From: JBCBTJ01 sp039818665
Lineage (GTDB): Bacteria; Pseudomonadota; Alphaproteobacteria; Caulobacterales; Hyphomonadaceae
DNA: 31,784 bases
Direction: 5' to 3'
Assembly (NCBI GenBank): GCA_039818665.1
Contig: JBCBTJ010000040.1
Span: 1 to 31,784 of the forward strand
Shown here: positions 16,504-25,038 of the stretch, piece by piece
How the letters are laid out: each line of letters starts with the position of its first letter
Position numbering within the stretch: the stretch's first letter is position 1
Notes under the pieces: model-generated
Database searches by the model: none
What the model saw: only the letters and a program-made list of their open reading frames with translations
What the model was told of the DNA's origin: nothing
Program-made: the position numbers and the translations under genes

Positions 16504-16642
16504 TACTGTCCGAGACGCCGCGCCGCGCCGCCAAAACATTGGGTTTCTTAAAGTTTTTTGGCGCACTTGCACTCTAAACGCCGCGGGATCGACAGTATCG
16601 ATCCCGCGCAGCAGGGCCTATGGATACTGGCCTTAGAGTGCA
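16502..16642 (+). other. Structured intergenic region with competing inverted repeats
   Basis: Several exact pairings coexist between the convergent receptor and dcw operons. Stem A pairs CGCCAAAA 16529-16536 with 16556-16563. Stem B is an 11-bp perfect hairpin, 16582-16592 with 16598-16608, with the 5-nt loop CAGTA. Stem C pairs TGCACTCTAA 16568-16577 with 16633-16642 and encloses stem B. Two alternatives use the same strand as the loop of B: GATACTGTC 16502-16510 (containing the receptor stop) pairs with 16591-16599, and GATACTG 16623-16629 pairs with 16593-16599. No T-tract follows stem B or C, so these are not standard intrinsic terminators. The region may be a two-way termination/3'-end-stability structure or hold a small RNA. 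Confidence 0.5.
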
Positions 16643-16721
16643 GGTCCGGGCCGCCATTTGGACTCCGAATTCGCGTCATTGGGGAAAATTCCGGCCGTAA
16701 TAGGCCCATTAAGCGGCCAGC
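16643..16721. other. Gap after the structured region
   Basis: This 79-base remainder of the convergent gap carries no frame or motif that I can support. It is moderately AT-richer than its surroundings around 16680-16710. Confidence 0.4.
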
Positions 16722-16934
16722 TCAGTCGCGGCTTGACCGGTAGATCCGCGCGGCCGCCCAAATCAGTCCGGCGAGGATCAAAAGCGCCCAGAACACCGGC
16801 GTGGCGGCCAAGCGCAGTCCGATAAAGGCGATGAAGATCGCCGGCAGGACTAACAGGATCCGCGGATCGATGCGCCAAAACGGCGGCGGGTCGTCGCCGT
16901 CCCGGTCTTTGCGCGGTCCGTCGTCATAGGGCAC
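16722..16934 (-). CDS. Small two-pass membrane protein at the end of the dcw operon (70 aa)
   Basis: A 70-aa frame starting at GTG, with GGAG 9 bases upstream, inside the end of murC, and only 5 bases after the murC stop. The first 20 residues are acidic and Pro/Asp-rich (DGPRKDRDGDDPPP). Two hydrophobic segments follow (about 25-43 and 46-62) and a basic end RIYRSSRD, predicting both termini in the cytoplasm. The position and spacing argue it is a real last gene of the operon. I recognise no family. A role as a small division or envelope partner is inferred only from its location. Confidence 0.7.
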   Translation of the reverse strand: MPYDDGPRKDRDGDDPPPFWRIDPRILLVLPAIFIAFIGLRLAATPVFWALLILAGLIWAAARIYRSSRD

Positions 16935-16939
16935 GTGTC

Positions 16940-18352
16940 TTACTCCGCGAGGCGGTCGGCCAAGGCGTTGGCGTGGGCGGTGATATCGCCTGCGCCGAGG
17001 CAGACCACCATATCATCTTTTTGCGCAATGGCGCGAAGCGCGGCCGGCAAAGCGTCGAGATGCTCGAGCGTTTCAACGCTCTTGTGGCCGTGTTCGATCA
17101 GACCTTTGGTCAAGCTGACATGGTCGAAGCCCTCGATCGGCGTTTCGCCGGCTTCGAAGACCGGGGCGATGAAGACGTGGTCGGCGGCGTTGAGGCAGGT
17201 GCAAAACTCTTCGAACAGGTCGCGCAGGCGCGTATAGCGGTGGGGTTGGACCACGGCGATCACACGGTTCTGGCCCTGCATGGCGCGCGCGGCTTTGATG
17301 ACCGCCTCGATCTCAACCGGGTGGTGGCCGTAGTCGTCGATGATCTTCACGCCGTTCCATTCGCCGGCCGGCGTGAAGCGCCGTTTGACGCCGCCGAATT
17401 TGGCGAGGCTGCCGCGAAGCTGATCGTCGCTTGCGCCGAGCTCCAGCGCAACCGTGATCGCCGCGAGCGCGTTTTGGACATTGTGGTCACCCGCCATGGG
17501 GAGTTTCAGACCCTCGATGAGCCGCGGCGCGGCCGAGCCCGGCCGGCGGAGCGCGACGTCGAAGGTCGCGCCGTCAAGGTCCGTGGACAGATTGACCGCG
17601 CGCACATCAGCCTGCCGGTTGAAACCGTAAGTGATGCGCCGGCGGTCGATGACGCGCGCGGCGAGCGACTGGACTTCGGGATGATCCGTACACATCACCG
17701 CGAAGCCGTAGAACGGGATGTTCTCCACGAAGGTGTCGAACGCGGCGCGCAGGGCGTCCATGCCGCCATAATGGTCGAGGTGTTCTGGATCGATGTTCGT
17801 CACGACGGCGCAGGTGGCGTAGAGCTTGGCGAAGGTGCCGTCGCTTTCATCGGCCTCGACCACCATCCACTCGCCCTCCCCCGCCTTCGCGTTGGAGCCG
17901 TAGGCGTTGACGATGCCGCCATTGATGACGGTCGGGTCGATGCCGCAGCCGTCGAGCAAGGCGGCGACCATGCTGGTGGTGGTGGTCTTGCCGTGGGTGC
18001 CGGCGACGGCGACGGTCCATTTCAAGCGGATCAGCTCGGCCAGCATGTTGGCGCGGCGGACGATCGGAATGCCTTGGGCCCGGGCGGCGTCCACTTCCGG
18101 GTTGCCGCCCTTGATGGCCGAGGAGATCACCACCGCGCCCGCGCCGGCGACGTTTTCGGCGCGGTGGCCGATATGGACGACCGCGCCCTTGTCGCGCAGG
18201 CGTTGAACGTTCGCGCTTTCTTTAATGTCGGAGCCTTGGACCGCATAGCCGAGCGTCAGCATCACCTCGGCGATGCCGGACATGCCGATCCCGCCAATGC
18301 CCACCAAGTGAACGGGGCCGAGGTCAAAAGGCGCAGGCGTGTTGCGGGGCAT
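16940..18352 (-). CDS. murC: UDP-N-acetylmuramate--L-alanine ligase
   Basis: A 470-aa cytoplasmic Mur ligase that adds L-alanine to UDP-MurNAc using ATP, the first step of stem-peptide synthesis. The N-terminal Rossmann part has HLVGIGGIGMSGIAEV (15-30), typical of MurC, and the P-loop AGTHGKTTTT spans about 117-126. DEADESDGTF and NIDPEHLDHYG mark the central ATPase domain, and DDYGHHPVEIEA begins the C-terminal domain. The length is normal. GGAG lies about 6 bases before the ATG. It follows a 125-aa membrane-protein gene by 30 bases, and murB, which usually follows murC in this class, is absent here. Confidence 0.97.
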   Translation of the reverse strand: MPRNTPAPFDLGPVHLVGIGGIGMSGIAEVMLTLGYAVQGSDIKESANVQRLRDKGAVVHIGHRAENVAGAGAVVISSAIKGGNPEVDAARAQGIPIVRRANMLAELIRLKWTVAVAGTHGKTTTTSMVAALLDGCGIDPTVINGGIVNAYGSNAKAGEGEWMVVEADESDGTFAKLYATCAVVTNIDPEHLDHYGGMDALRAAFDTFVENIPFYGFAVMCTDHPEVQSLAARVIDRRRITYGFNRQADVRAVNLSTDLDGATFDVALRRPGSAAPRLIEGLKLPMAGDHNVQNALAAITVALELGASDDQLRGSLAKFGGVKRRFTPAGEWNGVKIIDDYGHHPVEIEAVIKAARAMQGQNRVIAVVQPHRYTRLRDLFEEFCTCLNAADHVFIAPVFEAGETPIEGFDHVSLTKGLIEHGHKSVETLEHLDALPAALRAIAQKDDMVVCLGAGDITAHANALADRLAE

Positions 18353-18382
18353 GGAGGCTCCGGGGGTCGAAAGGGGTGCGTC

Positions 18383-18760
18383 TCAGCGCGGCACGCGCCG
18401 GAACAAGGATGTGAACAACCCGATGAAAGCAATGAAAGTCATTATGGCGATAATGCGGGTGAGGCCCGGCCGATCCAGCGCGCCTGACGCATAAGTCTCG
18501 TTGGCGCCCGCGCTCAGGGCTTCGATATGCGTGAACAGGGACATGTAGAACATGGCCGCAGCGAACCCCCAGGCGCCGACAAGCAGCCGGCCGCTGCGGT
18601 TTAAGAGCACGCGCCAGCCGCCTAGGATCAGCAGGAAGGCGGCGAAATAATCCACGACCCAAAAGGGCCACCACTGCCAGTCGCCCCAGTTCCGATACGC
18701 CTCGGCGACGGCTAGGAACAAGCCGAACGCCACGGCGAGCCACGCCGAAAATGTGTTCAC
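18383..18760 (-). CDS. Uncharacterised four-segment membrane protein between murG and murC (125 aa)
   Basis: A 125-aa protein starting at GTG within a GTGA overlap with the murG stop, so it is translationally coupled. It has about four hydrophobic segments (residues 5-20, 33-50, 58-76 and 101-118) and a Trp-rich stretch in the first periplasmic loop (WGDWQWWPFW, about 25-34), ending in a basic tail. I do not recognise the family. An alternative frame over the same DNA (18324-18743, minus) runs into murC and is Arg-rich, so it is a shadow. Being embedded between murG and murC suggests a role linked to envelope synthesis or division, but this rests on position only. Confidence 0.8.
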   Translation of the reverse strand: MNTFSAWLAVAFGLFLAVAEAYRNWGDWQWWPFWVVDYFAAFLLILGGWRVLLNRSGRLLVGAWGFAAAMFYMSLFTHIEALSAGANETYASGALDRPGLTRIIAIMTFIAFIGLFTSLFRRVPR

Positions 18761-19857
18761 CCCTTCGCCACCCCCTCAGCGATATCGGCGAGATCCTTCG
18801 CGGCCGTTACAGTGCCCGCTGCTTTCGCTTTGGCGGCGCGGGCGCGAAGATCCTCGCCGTCTTCCAAGCGGACCCGGATCAATTCGGAGATCAAATCCGG
18901 ATACAGATTGGACTCTACCACCATATCGGCCGCCCCGGCGTCAACCAAGGCGGCTGCGTTCGCGGTCTGGTGGTCGTTCATTGCGATGGCGAGGGGGATG
19001 AGGATCGAAGGGCGGCCGACGGCGGCGAGTTCGCTGACCGTGCCGGCGCCGGAGCGTGCGATCACCAGATGCGCGTCTCGTAAACGCTCCGGCATGTCAG
19101 AGAAAAAAGTCTCGACCTCGGCCTCGATCTCGGCGCGGGCGTAGGTCTGGACCACGTCGAGGATTTGCTCTTCGCGGACTTGCTGGACCACTTTCAGGCG
19201 GGTTTTGAGCGTGTCCGGGAGTTCGGTGATCGCCAGCGGCAGCGCTTGACCCAGAATGCGCGCGCCTTGGCTGCCGCCGGTGATTAGCATGTTGAGCGGT
19301 CCGTCCGTCGGCGGATAGGGCGCCTCGCGCATGGCGGCGATCGGCGCGCGGACAGGATTGCCGACGGTGATTTTTTTGTCGGCCTGGGCGGCGGGCAGCA
19401 GATCCAATCGATCGAAGCCGCACGCGATGACGGCGGCGTGACGCGCCATTTGGCGGTTGACCCGGCCCAGCACGGAGTTTTGCTCATGGATCAAGATCGG
19501 CAGCGCCTGGCGACGGGCGGCGGCGAGCAGCGGGAACGCCGGATAACCGCCGAAGCCTGCGGCCAGGGCCGGCTTTTTATCGCGTATGAGGCCCCGGGCC
19601 TGGGCGAGGCCGCGATTGATTTTGGCGAAGGCGCCCGGCAGCGTCCACGGTTTGCGGACGTTCGGCGAAGCGGCCGCAACCTCTTCTTTCCAGTCGGCGG
19701 GAAATTTCGAGGCGTAGTGCAGCCCGCGCTCGTCGGAGACGAGGCCGACAGCCCAGCCGCGCGACGCCATTTCCTCAGCGAAAGCTGCGGCCGGGAACAT
19801 ATGCCCGCCGGTGCCTCCGGCGGCGATGACGACGAGGGGCTTTTCCAGCTCAGGCAT
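18757..19857 (-). CDS. murG: UDP-GlcNAc:lipid I N-acetylglucosaminyltransferase
   Basis: A 366-aa peripheral membrane GT-B glycosyltransferase that converts lipid I to lipid II on the cytoplasmic face. The N-terminal AAGGTGGHMFPA (12-23) is the MurG glycine-rich loop for lipid I. HEQNSVLGRVNR lies in the N-domain, GGSQGARILGQALP (about 195-208) is the second glycine loop, and SGAGTVSELAAVGRPSILIPL in the C-domain binds UDP-GlcNAc. The ATG overlaps the end of ftsW by 8 bases. The length is standard. Confidence 0.97.
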   Translation of the reverse strand: MPELEKPLVVIAAGGTGGHMFPAAAFAEEMASRGWAVGLVSDERGLHYASKFPADWKEEVAAASPNVRKPWTLPGAFAKINRGLAQARGLIRDKKPALAAGFGGYPAFPLLAAARRQALPILIHEQNSVLGRVNRQMARHAAVIACGFDRLDLLPAAQADKKITVGNPVRAPIAAMREAPYPPTDGPLNMLITGGSQGARILGQALPLAITELPDTLKTRLKVVQQVREEQILDVVQTYARAEIEAEVETFFSDMPERLRDAHLVIARSGAGTVSELAAVGRPSILIPLAIAMNDHQTANAAALVDAGAADMVVESNLYPDLISELIRVRLEDGEDLRARAAKAKAAGTVTAAKDLADIAEGVAKG

Positions 19858-20986
19858 AAGCGCGCCTCACTCTAAGCCGCGGCCGGGCGCGCCGGACCAA
19901 GGCGAGCGCGAACCCGAGCGTCAGCGCCGCGCCCAACATAGACGAACCGCCATAAGACACGAATGGCAGCGTCATGCCCTTGGCAGGGATCATTCCGAGA
20001 TTGACAGCGATGTTGATCGCCGATTGGAGGCCGAACAGGACGAACAGGCCGGTGGCGGCCGCGCGCGGATACAGATCGTCGAGCCGGGCGGCGAGGCGCA
20101 GGCCGCGCAGCGCGATGAACGCGATCAAGGCGATCAGGCCGAGGGTGGCGAGGAGGCCGAACTCCTCGCCCGCCACCGAATAGACGAAGTCATTGTGGGC
20201 CTCAGGCAATACGCGTTTCACCGACCCCTCGCCCGGGCCCGCGCCGAACACGCCGCCCCGGGCGATCGCTTCCTGCGCGCGGTCGATCTGGCCAGTGTCG
20301 TACTCGGTCGGAAACAGAAAACTGTTCACCCGCCAACGGACGTGCGGGAGCAAGGCGTAGAGGGCTGCGGCGAGCGCGGCGCCGCCCGCCGCAAAAGCCG
20401 ACGCCCATTTCCATGGCAGGCCGGAGACGAAGAATGTGGTGATGAAAGCGGCGGTGAGCAGCGCGGTCTGGCCGACATCGGGCTGGAGCAGGAGCAAGCC
20501 GACCGTAGTGATATAGAAGGCGAAGGCCACGGGCATCCACGGCCCCGCCGGATAGAGCTGGCGCTGCGCCAGCAGCCACGCGGACACCACGATCAGCGCC
20601 GGCTTCACGGCTTCGGAGGGCTGCAGCGAAAACCCGCCGATCCGGATCCATCGCTGCGCGCCTTTGGCCTCATGTCCGAATAGCAGGATGAACGCCATGG
20701 CGAAGAAGGCGGCGACGAAGACGGCGGCGGCGGCGCGGCGCGTCCACTGATCGTCGAGCAAGCTTGCGGCGATGAGGAGCCCGGCGCCGGCGCACGCGAA
20801 CACGGCGTGCCGGAAGACGAAATGATAGTCGGCGTAGCCGAGGCGCTCCGCGGCCGGCGGGCCGGCGGCGAGCGAGAGCACGAGTCCGATCGCAATCAGC
20901 GTGAAGCAGGCGCTCAGGATCGGCCAGTCCACCATTCGGCGCCACTCGGCGATCAGGGATCGATCCGAACGCGCAAGCTCGCTCAC
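19850..20986 (-). CDS. ftsW: SEDS peptidoglycan glycosyltransferase FtsW
   Basis: A 378-aa polytopic protein (about ten membrane segments) of the SEDS family. With FtsI it forms the septal peptidoglycan synthase that polymerises lipid II. The large periplasmic loop has GPGEGSVKRVLPEAHNDFVYSVAGEEFG, in family position, and the Pro-Ser rich GKGMTLPFVSYGGSSML near the end is the SEDS signature. FtsW is preferred over RodA because of its place between murD and murG. The start is GTG in a GTGA overlap with the murD stop. Confidence 0.96.
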   Translation of the reverse strand: MSELARSDRSLIAEWRRMVDWPILSACFTLIAIGLVLSLAAGPPAAERLGYADYHFVFRHAVFACAGAGLLIAASLLDDQWTRRAAAAVFVAAFFAMAFILLFGHEAKGAQRWIRIGGFSLQPSEAVKPALIVVSAWLLAQRQLYPAGPWMPVAFAFYITTVGLLLLQPDVGQTALLTAAFITTFFVSGLPWKWASAFAAGGAALAAALYALLPHVRWRVNSFLFPTEYDTGQIDRAQEAIARGGVFGAGPGEGSVKRVLPEAHNDFVYSVAGEEFGLLATLGLIALIAFIALRGLRLAARLDDLYPRAAATGLFVLFGLQSAINIAVNLGMIPAKGMTLPFVSYGGSSMLGAALTLGFALALVRRARPRLRVRRAYA

Positions 20987-22398
20987 GCCGTCGCCTTCAT
21001 GCGTTCCAGATCGAGCGCTGCGACGGCGGCTTTGAACGCGTCGCCGCGCGCCTCGAAGTCGGTGAATTGATCAAAGCTCGCGCAGGCCGGCGAGAGCAGC
21101 ACCACGGGATCGGCCTCGCCGGACTGCGCCGCGTCGGCATGCGCTTTGCGGACCGCCCGCTCGAGGTCGCCGCACTTCTCCGTGGGCGCCTTGCCTTTGA
21201 GGGAGGCCGCGAGGTCATCCTGCGCCTCGCCGATCAAATAGGCTTTGGCGACCCGCGGAAAGAGCGGCTCCAGCTCGTCGATCCCGCCGGACTTCGCCCG
21301 GCCGCCGGCGATCCAATAGACTTTGGGAAAGGCTTTCAGCGCATGTTCCGCGGCTTGAGCGTTGGTCGCTTTGGAGTCGTTGATGAAGCGGACGCCGTCG
21401 ACGACGCCGGCCACTTCGAGGCGATGCGGCAGACCCGGAAAAGTGTCGATGGCCGCCATGATGACTTGGGAGTCGACGCCGAGCGCGCGGCAGGCCGCAT
21501 AAGCGGCGGCGGCGTTTTGGTGATTGTGGCGGCCCGGCAGCGCCGCAGCGTCGCGCAGGTCGCCGGCGCGCAGGGCCTTGCCGGACAGACAGTCGAACAA
21601 CCGGCCCTCAATCGCGCTGACGCCATGGCCGAGCGCGAATTCCGCCGAGATCTGCGCGACGCGCGCCGGACCGCTGGCCGAGCGCTCCATGGCGACGGAT
21701 TGAGAGTGAAGATCGTCGACGCCGACGATCGCCCAATCGCGCGCGGTTTGGTTGTTGAAGATCCGCTTCTTGGCGGCGATGTAGCCGTCCATGCCGCCAT
21801 GGCGGTCCAAATGGTCCGGCGACAAGTTCAGCCAGACGGCGACATCGCAGTGCAGGCTTTTGACGAGATCGAGCTGGTAGGAGGACAGCTCCAGGACATA
21901 GATCGCATGGGCGTGCAGCGGCGCCATGTCGAGCACGCCGGTGCCGATATTGCCGCCGACGCGCACGTCGCGGCCCGCCTCTTTCAGGATATGACCGATG
22001 AGCGCCGTGGTGGTCGATTTGCCATTGGTGCCGGTGATGCCGACGATTTTCGGCCGGCCGCGCTCGGGCAAGGACAGGACGGCGCGGGCGAAGAGCTCCA
22101 TATCGCCGACGACGGGCACATTGACCATTTCCGCCATGCGCACGACGCGGTGCGGCTGAGGGAATTTGTAAGGCACGCCCGGCGACAGGACGAGGGCGGC
22201 GAAGCCTTGCCAGTCGCGCTTGTTGATATCGTCGAGCGGCACGCCGGCTTCGATCGCTTTGGCGCGGGTGTCTTCATTGTCGTCCCAGGCGTGCACGCGC
22301 GCGCCGCCGGCCATCAAGGCTTTGGCGGCGCTGAGGCCCGTGCGGCCCAGTCCGAAAACGGCGACGTCGCGCCCGGCGTATTCGACGATCGGGATCAT
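20983..22398 (-). CDS. murD: UDP-MurNAc-L-alanine--D-glutamate ligase
   Basis: A 471-aa cytoplasmic Mur ligase that adds D-glutamate to UDP-MurNAc-L-Ala. The N-terminal Rossmann region is VAVFGLGRTGLSAAKAL (12-28), the P-loop is GITGTNGKSTTT (120-131), and ELSSYQLD and LNLSPDHLDRHG mark the central domain. NDSKATNAQAAEHAL and LLSPACASFDQF in the C-terminal domain are diagnostic for MurD. It begins 10 bases after the mraY stop, with only a weak ribosome site, suggesting coupling to mraY. Confidence 0.97.
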   Translation of the reverse strand: MIPIVEYAGRDVAVFGLGRTGLSAAKALMAGGARVHAWDDNEDTRAKAIEAGVPLDDINKRDWQGFAALVLSPGVPYKFPQPHRVVRMAEMVNVPVVGDMELFARAVLSLPERGRPKIVGITGTNGKSTTTALIGHILKEAGRDVRVGGNIGTGVLDMAPLHAHAIYVLELSSYQLDLVKSLHCDVAVWLNLSPDHLDRHGGMDGYIAAKKRIFNNQTARDWAIVGVDDLHSQSVAMERSASGPARVAQISAEFALGHGVSAIEGRLFDCLSGKALRAGDLRDAAALPGRHNHQNAAAAYAACRALGVDSQVIMAAIDTFPGLPHRLEVAGVVDGVRFINDSKATNAQAAEHALKAFPKVYWIAGGRAKSGGIDELEPLFPRVAKAYLIGEAQDDLAASLKGKAPTEKCGDLERAVRKAHADAAQSGEADPVVLLSPACASFDQFTDFEARGDAFKAAVAALDLERMKATA

Positions 22399-22408
22399 CG
22401 CTCGGCGG

Positions 22409-23602
22409 TCACCTCAGCTTCAACGTGGCGAGGCCCGCAAGGGCGAACAGGACAGAGAGGATCCAAAAGCGGACGACGACGCGCGTCTCCGGCCAGCCGT
22501 CTTTTTGGAAGTGGTGGTGCAAAGGCGCCATTTTGAAGATGCGCCGCCCCTCCCCCGTGACCTGGCGGGTGAGCTTGAACCAACCGATCTGCATCATCAC
22601 GGACAGCGCTTCGAGCACGAACAGGCCGCCGATGACGACTAGGGCGAATTCGTGCTTCACGGCGACCGCGACCACGCCAAGCATGGCGCCGAGGCCGAGC
22701 GAGCCGGTGTCGCCCATGAACACCCGCGCCGGAAACGTATTGTACCAGAGAAAGCCCATGCCGGCGCCCAACATCGCGCTGAGCATGACCGCCAGTTCGC
22801 CGGCCCCGGGCGTGAACTGAATGCCGAGATAGTCGGCGAAAATGAAGTTGCCTGTGAGGTAGGCGATCAGCGCGTAGGCCGAGGCCGCGAACATCATCGG
22901 CACGATGGCGAGGCCGTCGAGGCCGTCGGTGAAGTTCACGGCATTGGCCGCGCCGACGATGACGATCATGCCGAACACGACGAACAGGCCGCCGAGCGGG
23001 AAGAAGAAATCGTTGATGAAGGGCACCGCGACGCCGCCGGCGAAAGCCTGGTCGTTCGGCTCGACCGTGGTCGCCGGGGCGAGCTGTGCGATTTGCTGCG
23101 CCAAGGGCTCTAAAACGCCCCATTGAGCAAAGCCAAGCGGCGTGTGGGCGCCGTGCAGCCCCATGATGAAGGCGCAGGCGAGCGCAGCGACCAAGAATCC
23201 CAAGGCGAGGCGCATGCCCGCCGAGAGCCCGTCCGTCGATTGCTTGGCGACTTTGGCGTAGTCGTCGAGGAAACCGAGAAAAGCGAACGCCGCCGTCACG
23301 GCCATCACGACCCAAATGTAAGGATTGCCGAGATCGGCCCAGAGCAGCGCCGCGAGGAACAGGCCGATCCAAATGATGAACCCGCCCATGGTCGGCGTGC
23401 CCTGCTTCTCCATCTGGGCTTCCAGCGACAGGTCGCGGATCGGCTGGCCTTTGCCTTGGCGCGCGCGGAGCCAGTCGATCATCGGCCCACCCAGCAGCGC
23501 GGAGATCAAAAACGCCGTGACAATCGCGCCGCCCGAGCGGAACGTGATGTAATTCAAGAGGTTGAAGACGCCGCGATCTGTCGCGAGCCATTCATACAGC
23601 AT
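22409..23602 (-). CDS. mraY: Phospho-N-acetylmuramoyl-pentapeptide transferase
   Basis: The ATG at 23602 (397 aa) has GAGGG 8 bases upstream, while longer readings into murF lack support. This ten-segment membrane enzyme moves phospho-MurNAc-pentapeptide onto undecaprenyl phosphate to make lipid I. Catalytic and signature residues are present: Asp113-Asp114 in FLDDYAK, NFTDGLDG (223-230), Asp298 in FMGDTGS, and the His triad 362-364 in LHHHFQK. It is longer than E. coli MraY (360 aa), with an extended loop at about 148-195. It starts 2 bases after murF. Confidence 0.97.
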   Translation of the reverse strand: MLYEWLATDRGVFNLLNYITFRSGGAIVTAFLISALLGGPMIDWLRARQGKGQPIRDLSLEAQMEKQGTPTMGGFIIWIGLFLAALLWADLGNPYIWVVMAVTAAFAFLGFLDDYAKVAKQSTDGLSAGMRLALGFLVAALACAFIMGLHGAHTPLGFAQWGVLEPLAQQIAQLAPATTVEPNDQAFAGGVAVPFINDFFFPLGGLFVVFGMIVIVGAANAVNFTDGLDGLAIVPMMFAASAYALIAYLTGNFIFADYLGIQFTPGAGELAVMLSAMLGAGMGFLWYNTFPARVFMGDTGSLGLGAMLGVVAVAVKHEFALVVIGGLFVLEALSVMMQIGWFKLTRQVTGEGRRIFKMAPLHHHFQKDGWPETRVVVRFWILSVLFALAGLATLKLR

Positions 23603-23604
23603 GT

Positions 23605-25038
23605 CTAATCCCTCGCGGCGAATTCTGCGCCGCTTTCCATCACGCGCCCGTCCGCCGCCGCGCTCCATTGGCGCAATCGATCTGCGAGCCGGTTCATCCC
23701 GGAGGCATTCGAGCCTTTGATCAAGAGCAAGTCGCCGTCCGCGAGCGTGTTTTTGACATGATCAAACAGCTCGTCGGACTTGACCGCGAAATGTTGCTGA
23801 ATCGTACCGGGCAAGGCGGCCGACAGCGCCTCCATGCCGGCCCCGCCGAGGAAGGCGACTGTAACGCCTGCAGCGCTGAGCGGTTCGGCCAGCGCGGCGT
23901 GCTCGGCCTCGGAGGTTGATCCGATCTCGAACATTTCTCCGAGCGCTGCGAGCTTGCGCCCAGCAGGTCGCACGGCCAGCGCGCCCAGGGCGGCGCGCAT
24001 GCTCTCCGGGTTGGCGTTGTAGGCGTCGTCGACGAGTTCGAAGGCTCCGCCGCCTGGCAGGGCGAGGGTTTCGGCGACGCCGCGGCCGGGGGGCGGCGCG
24101 TAGCCGTCGAGCGCTTCGGCGGCCTCGACCGGCTTGATCCCGCTGCCCGCGCACGCGGCGAGCAGCGCGGCGGCTGCGTTGAGGGCCCAGTGCACGCCGA
24201 CGGCCTTGAGGGTGAAAGAGACGCGGGCGCCGAAACAGGCGACTTGGACGCGGCTCACCGCGCCGTCGGTTTCATAAGCTTCGACCTTGGAGACGTCGGG
24301 GCCCGTGCCGAAGGTGAGAATTTCGGCGCTGGGGCAATGCGCCTTGGCGCGTTCTGCGAGAAACTCGAACCACTCGTCGTCGGCCGGCAACACGGCGCGT
24401 CCGTTGTCGGCCAGGCCGGCGAAGATGTCCGCTTTTTCTCTCGCGACGCCTTCCATGGAGCCGACGCCCTCAAGGTGGGCGGGCGCGATTTTCGTGATCA
24501 TCGCCGTGTGGGGCGCGACCATGCGCGAGCGCGGCGCGATCTCGCCCGGCGTGGACATGCCGATTTCGAAGATCGCGTTTTGAGTGTCCGCCGGCATGCG
24601 GGCGAGCGTCAGGGGCACGCCCCAATGATTGTTGAAGCTCTTGACCGACCAATGCGCCGGACCCCGGGCGCGGTGCATGCGGGCGATCATCTCTTTGACG
24701 GAGGTCTTGCCGACCGAGCCCGTCACGGCGATGCGGTTGGCGTCCCCGGCGCGATCGCGGGCCGCCGCGCCCAGACGCTCAAGCGCGGGCACGACATCGT
24801 CGACGACGATTTGCGGCCCCTCCCCGGTCTTGCGGCTGACAAAAGCGCCCGCCGCGCCCGCCGCCATGGCGGCCTCGACGAAGTCATGGCCGTCGCGAAC
24901 GTCCTTAAGCGCGACGAACAGGTCGCCCGGCTCTAGCGTGCGCGTGTCGATGGAGATGCCGCGCGCAGCGAAGGGGGCCGTCGCACGCCCGCCGGCGGCG
25001 GCTTCAATCTCGGCCGAGGTCCAGAGCGTGTCAGACAT
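23605..25038 (-). CDS. murF: UDP-MurNAc-tripeptide--D-alanyl-D-alanine ligase
   Basis: The ATG at 25038 gives 477 aa; the open frame continues upstream through murE, but those residues are Arg/Ser-rich shadow sequence. The enzyme adds D-Ala-D-Ala to UDP-MurNAc-tripeptide. GISIDTRTLEPGDLFVAL (27-44) is the MurE/MurF N-domain motif, TGSVGKTSVKEM (106-117) the P-loop, and NNHWGVPLTLARMP and DDYNANPESMRAAL are MurF-specific motifs (the latter reads DAYNANPESM here). It overlaps murE by 8 bases. Confidence 0.97.
   Translation of the reverse strand: MSDTLWTSAEIEAAAGGRATAPFAARGISIDTRTLEPGDLFVALKDVRDGHDFVEAAMAAGAAGAFVSRKTGEGPQIVVDDVVPALERLGAAARDRAGDANRIAVTGSVGKTSVKEMIARMHRARGPAHWSVKSFNNHWGVPLTLARMPADTQNAIFEIGMSTPGEIAPRSRMVAPHTAMITKIAPAHLEGVGSMEGVAREKADIFAGLADNGRAVLPADDEWFEFLAERAKAHCPSAEILTFGTGPDVSKVEAYETDGAVSRVQVACFGARVSFTLKAVGVHWALNAAAALLAACAGSGIKPVEAAEALDGYAPPPGRGVAETLALPGGGAFELVDDAYNANPESMRAALGALAVRPAGRKLAALGEMFEIGSTSEAEHAALAEPLSAAGVTVAFLGGAGMEALSAALPGTIQQHFAVKSDELFDHVKNTLADGDLLLIKGSNASGMNRLADRLRQWSAAADGRVMESGAEFAARD

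Noticed and set aside
16582..16608. 11-bp perfect hairpin as an intrinsic terminator
   Set aside because: Neither strand has a T-tract after the stem, so it is reported as structure rather than as a standard terminator.
16973..18487. Long plus-strand frame (504 codons) opposite murC
   Set aside because: Shadow of murC rich in Asp, Arg and Val; no domain or ribosome site.
18324..18743. Alternative minus-strand frame over the murG-murC gap
   Set aside because: It is Arg-rich, overlaps the murC start and lacks membrane character. The overlapping 125-aa frame is hydrophobic and coupled to murG.
21067..22536. Long plus-strand frame (489 codons) opposite murD and the end of mraY
   Set aside because: Shadow of conserved genes with no family features.
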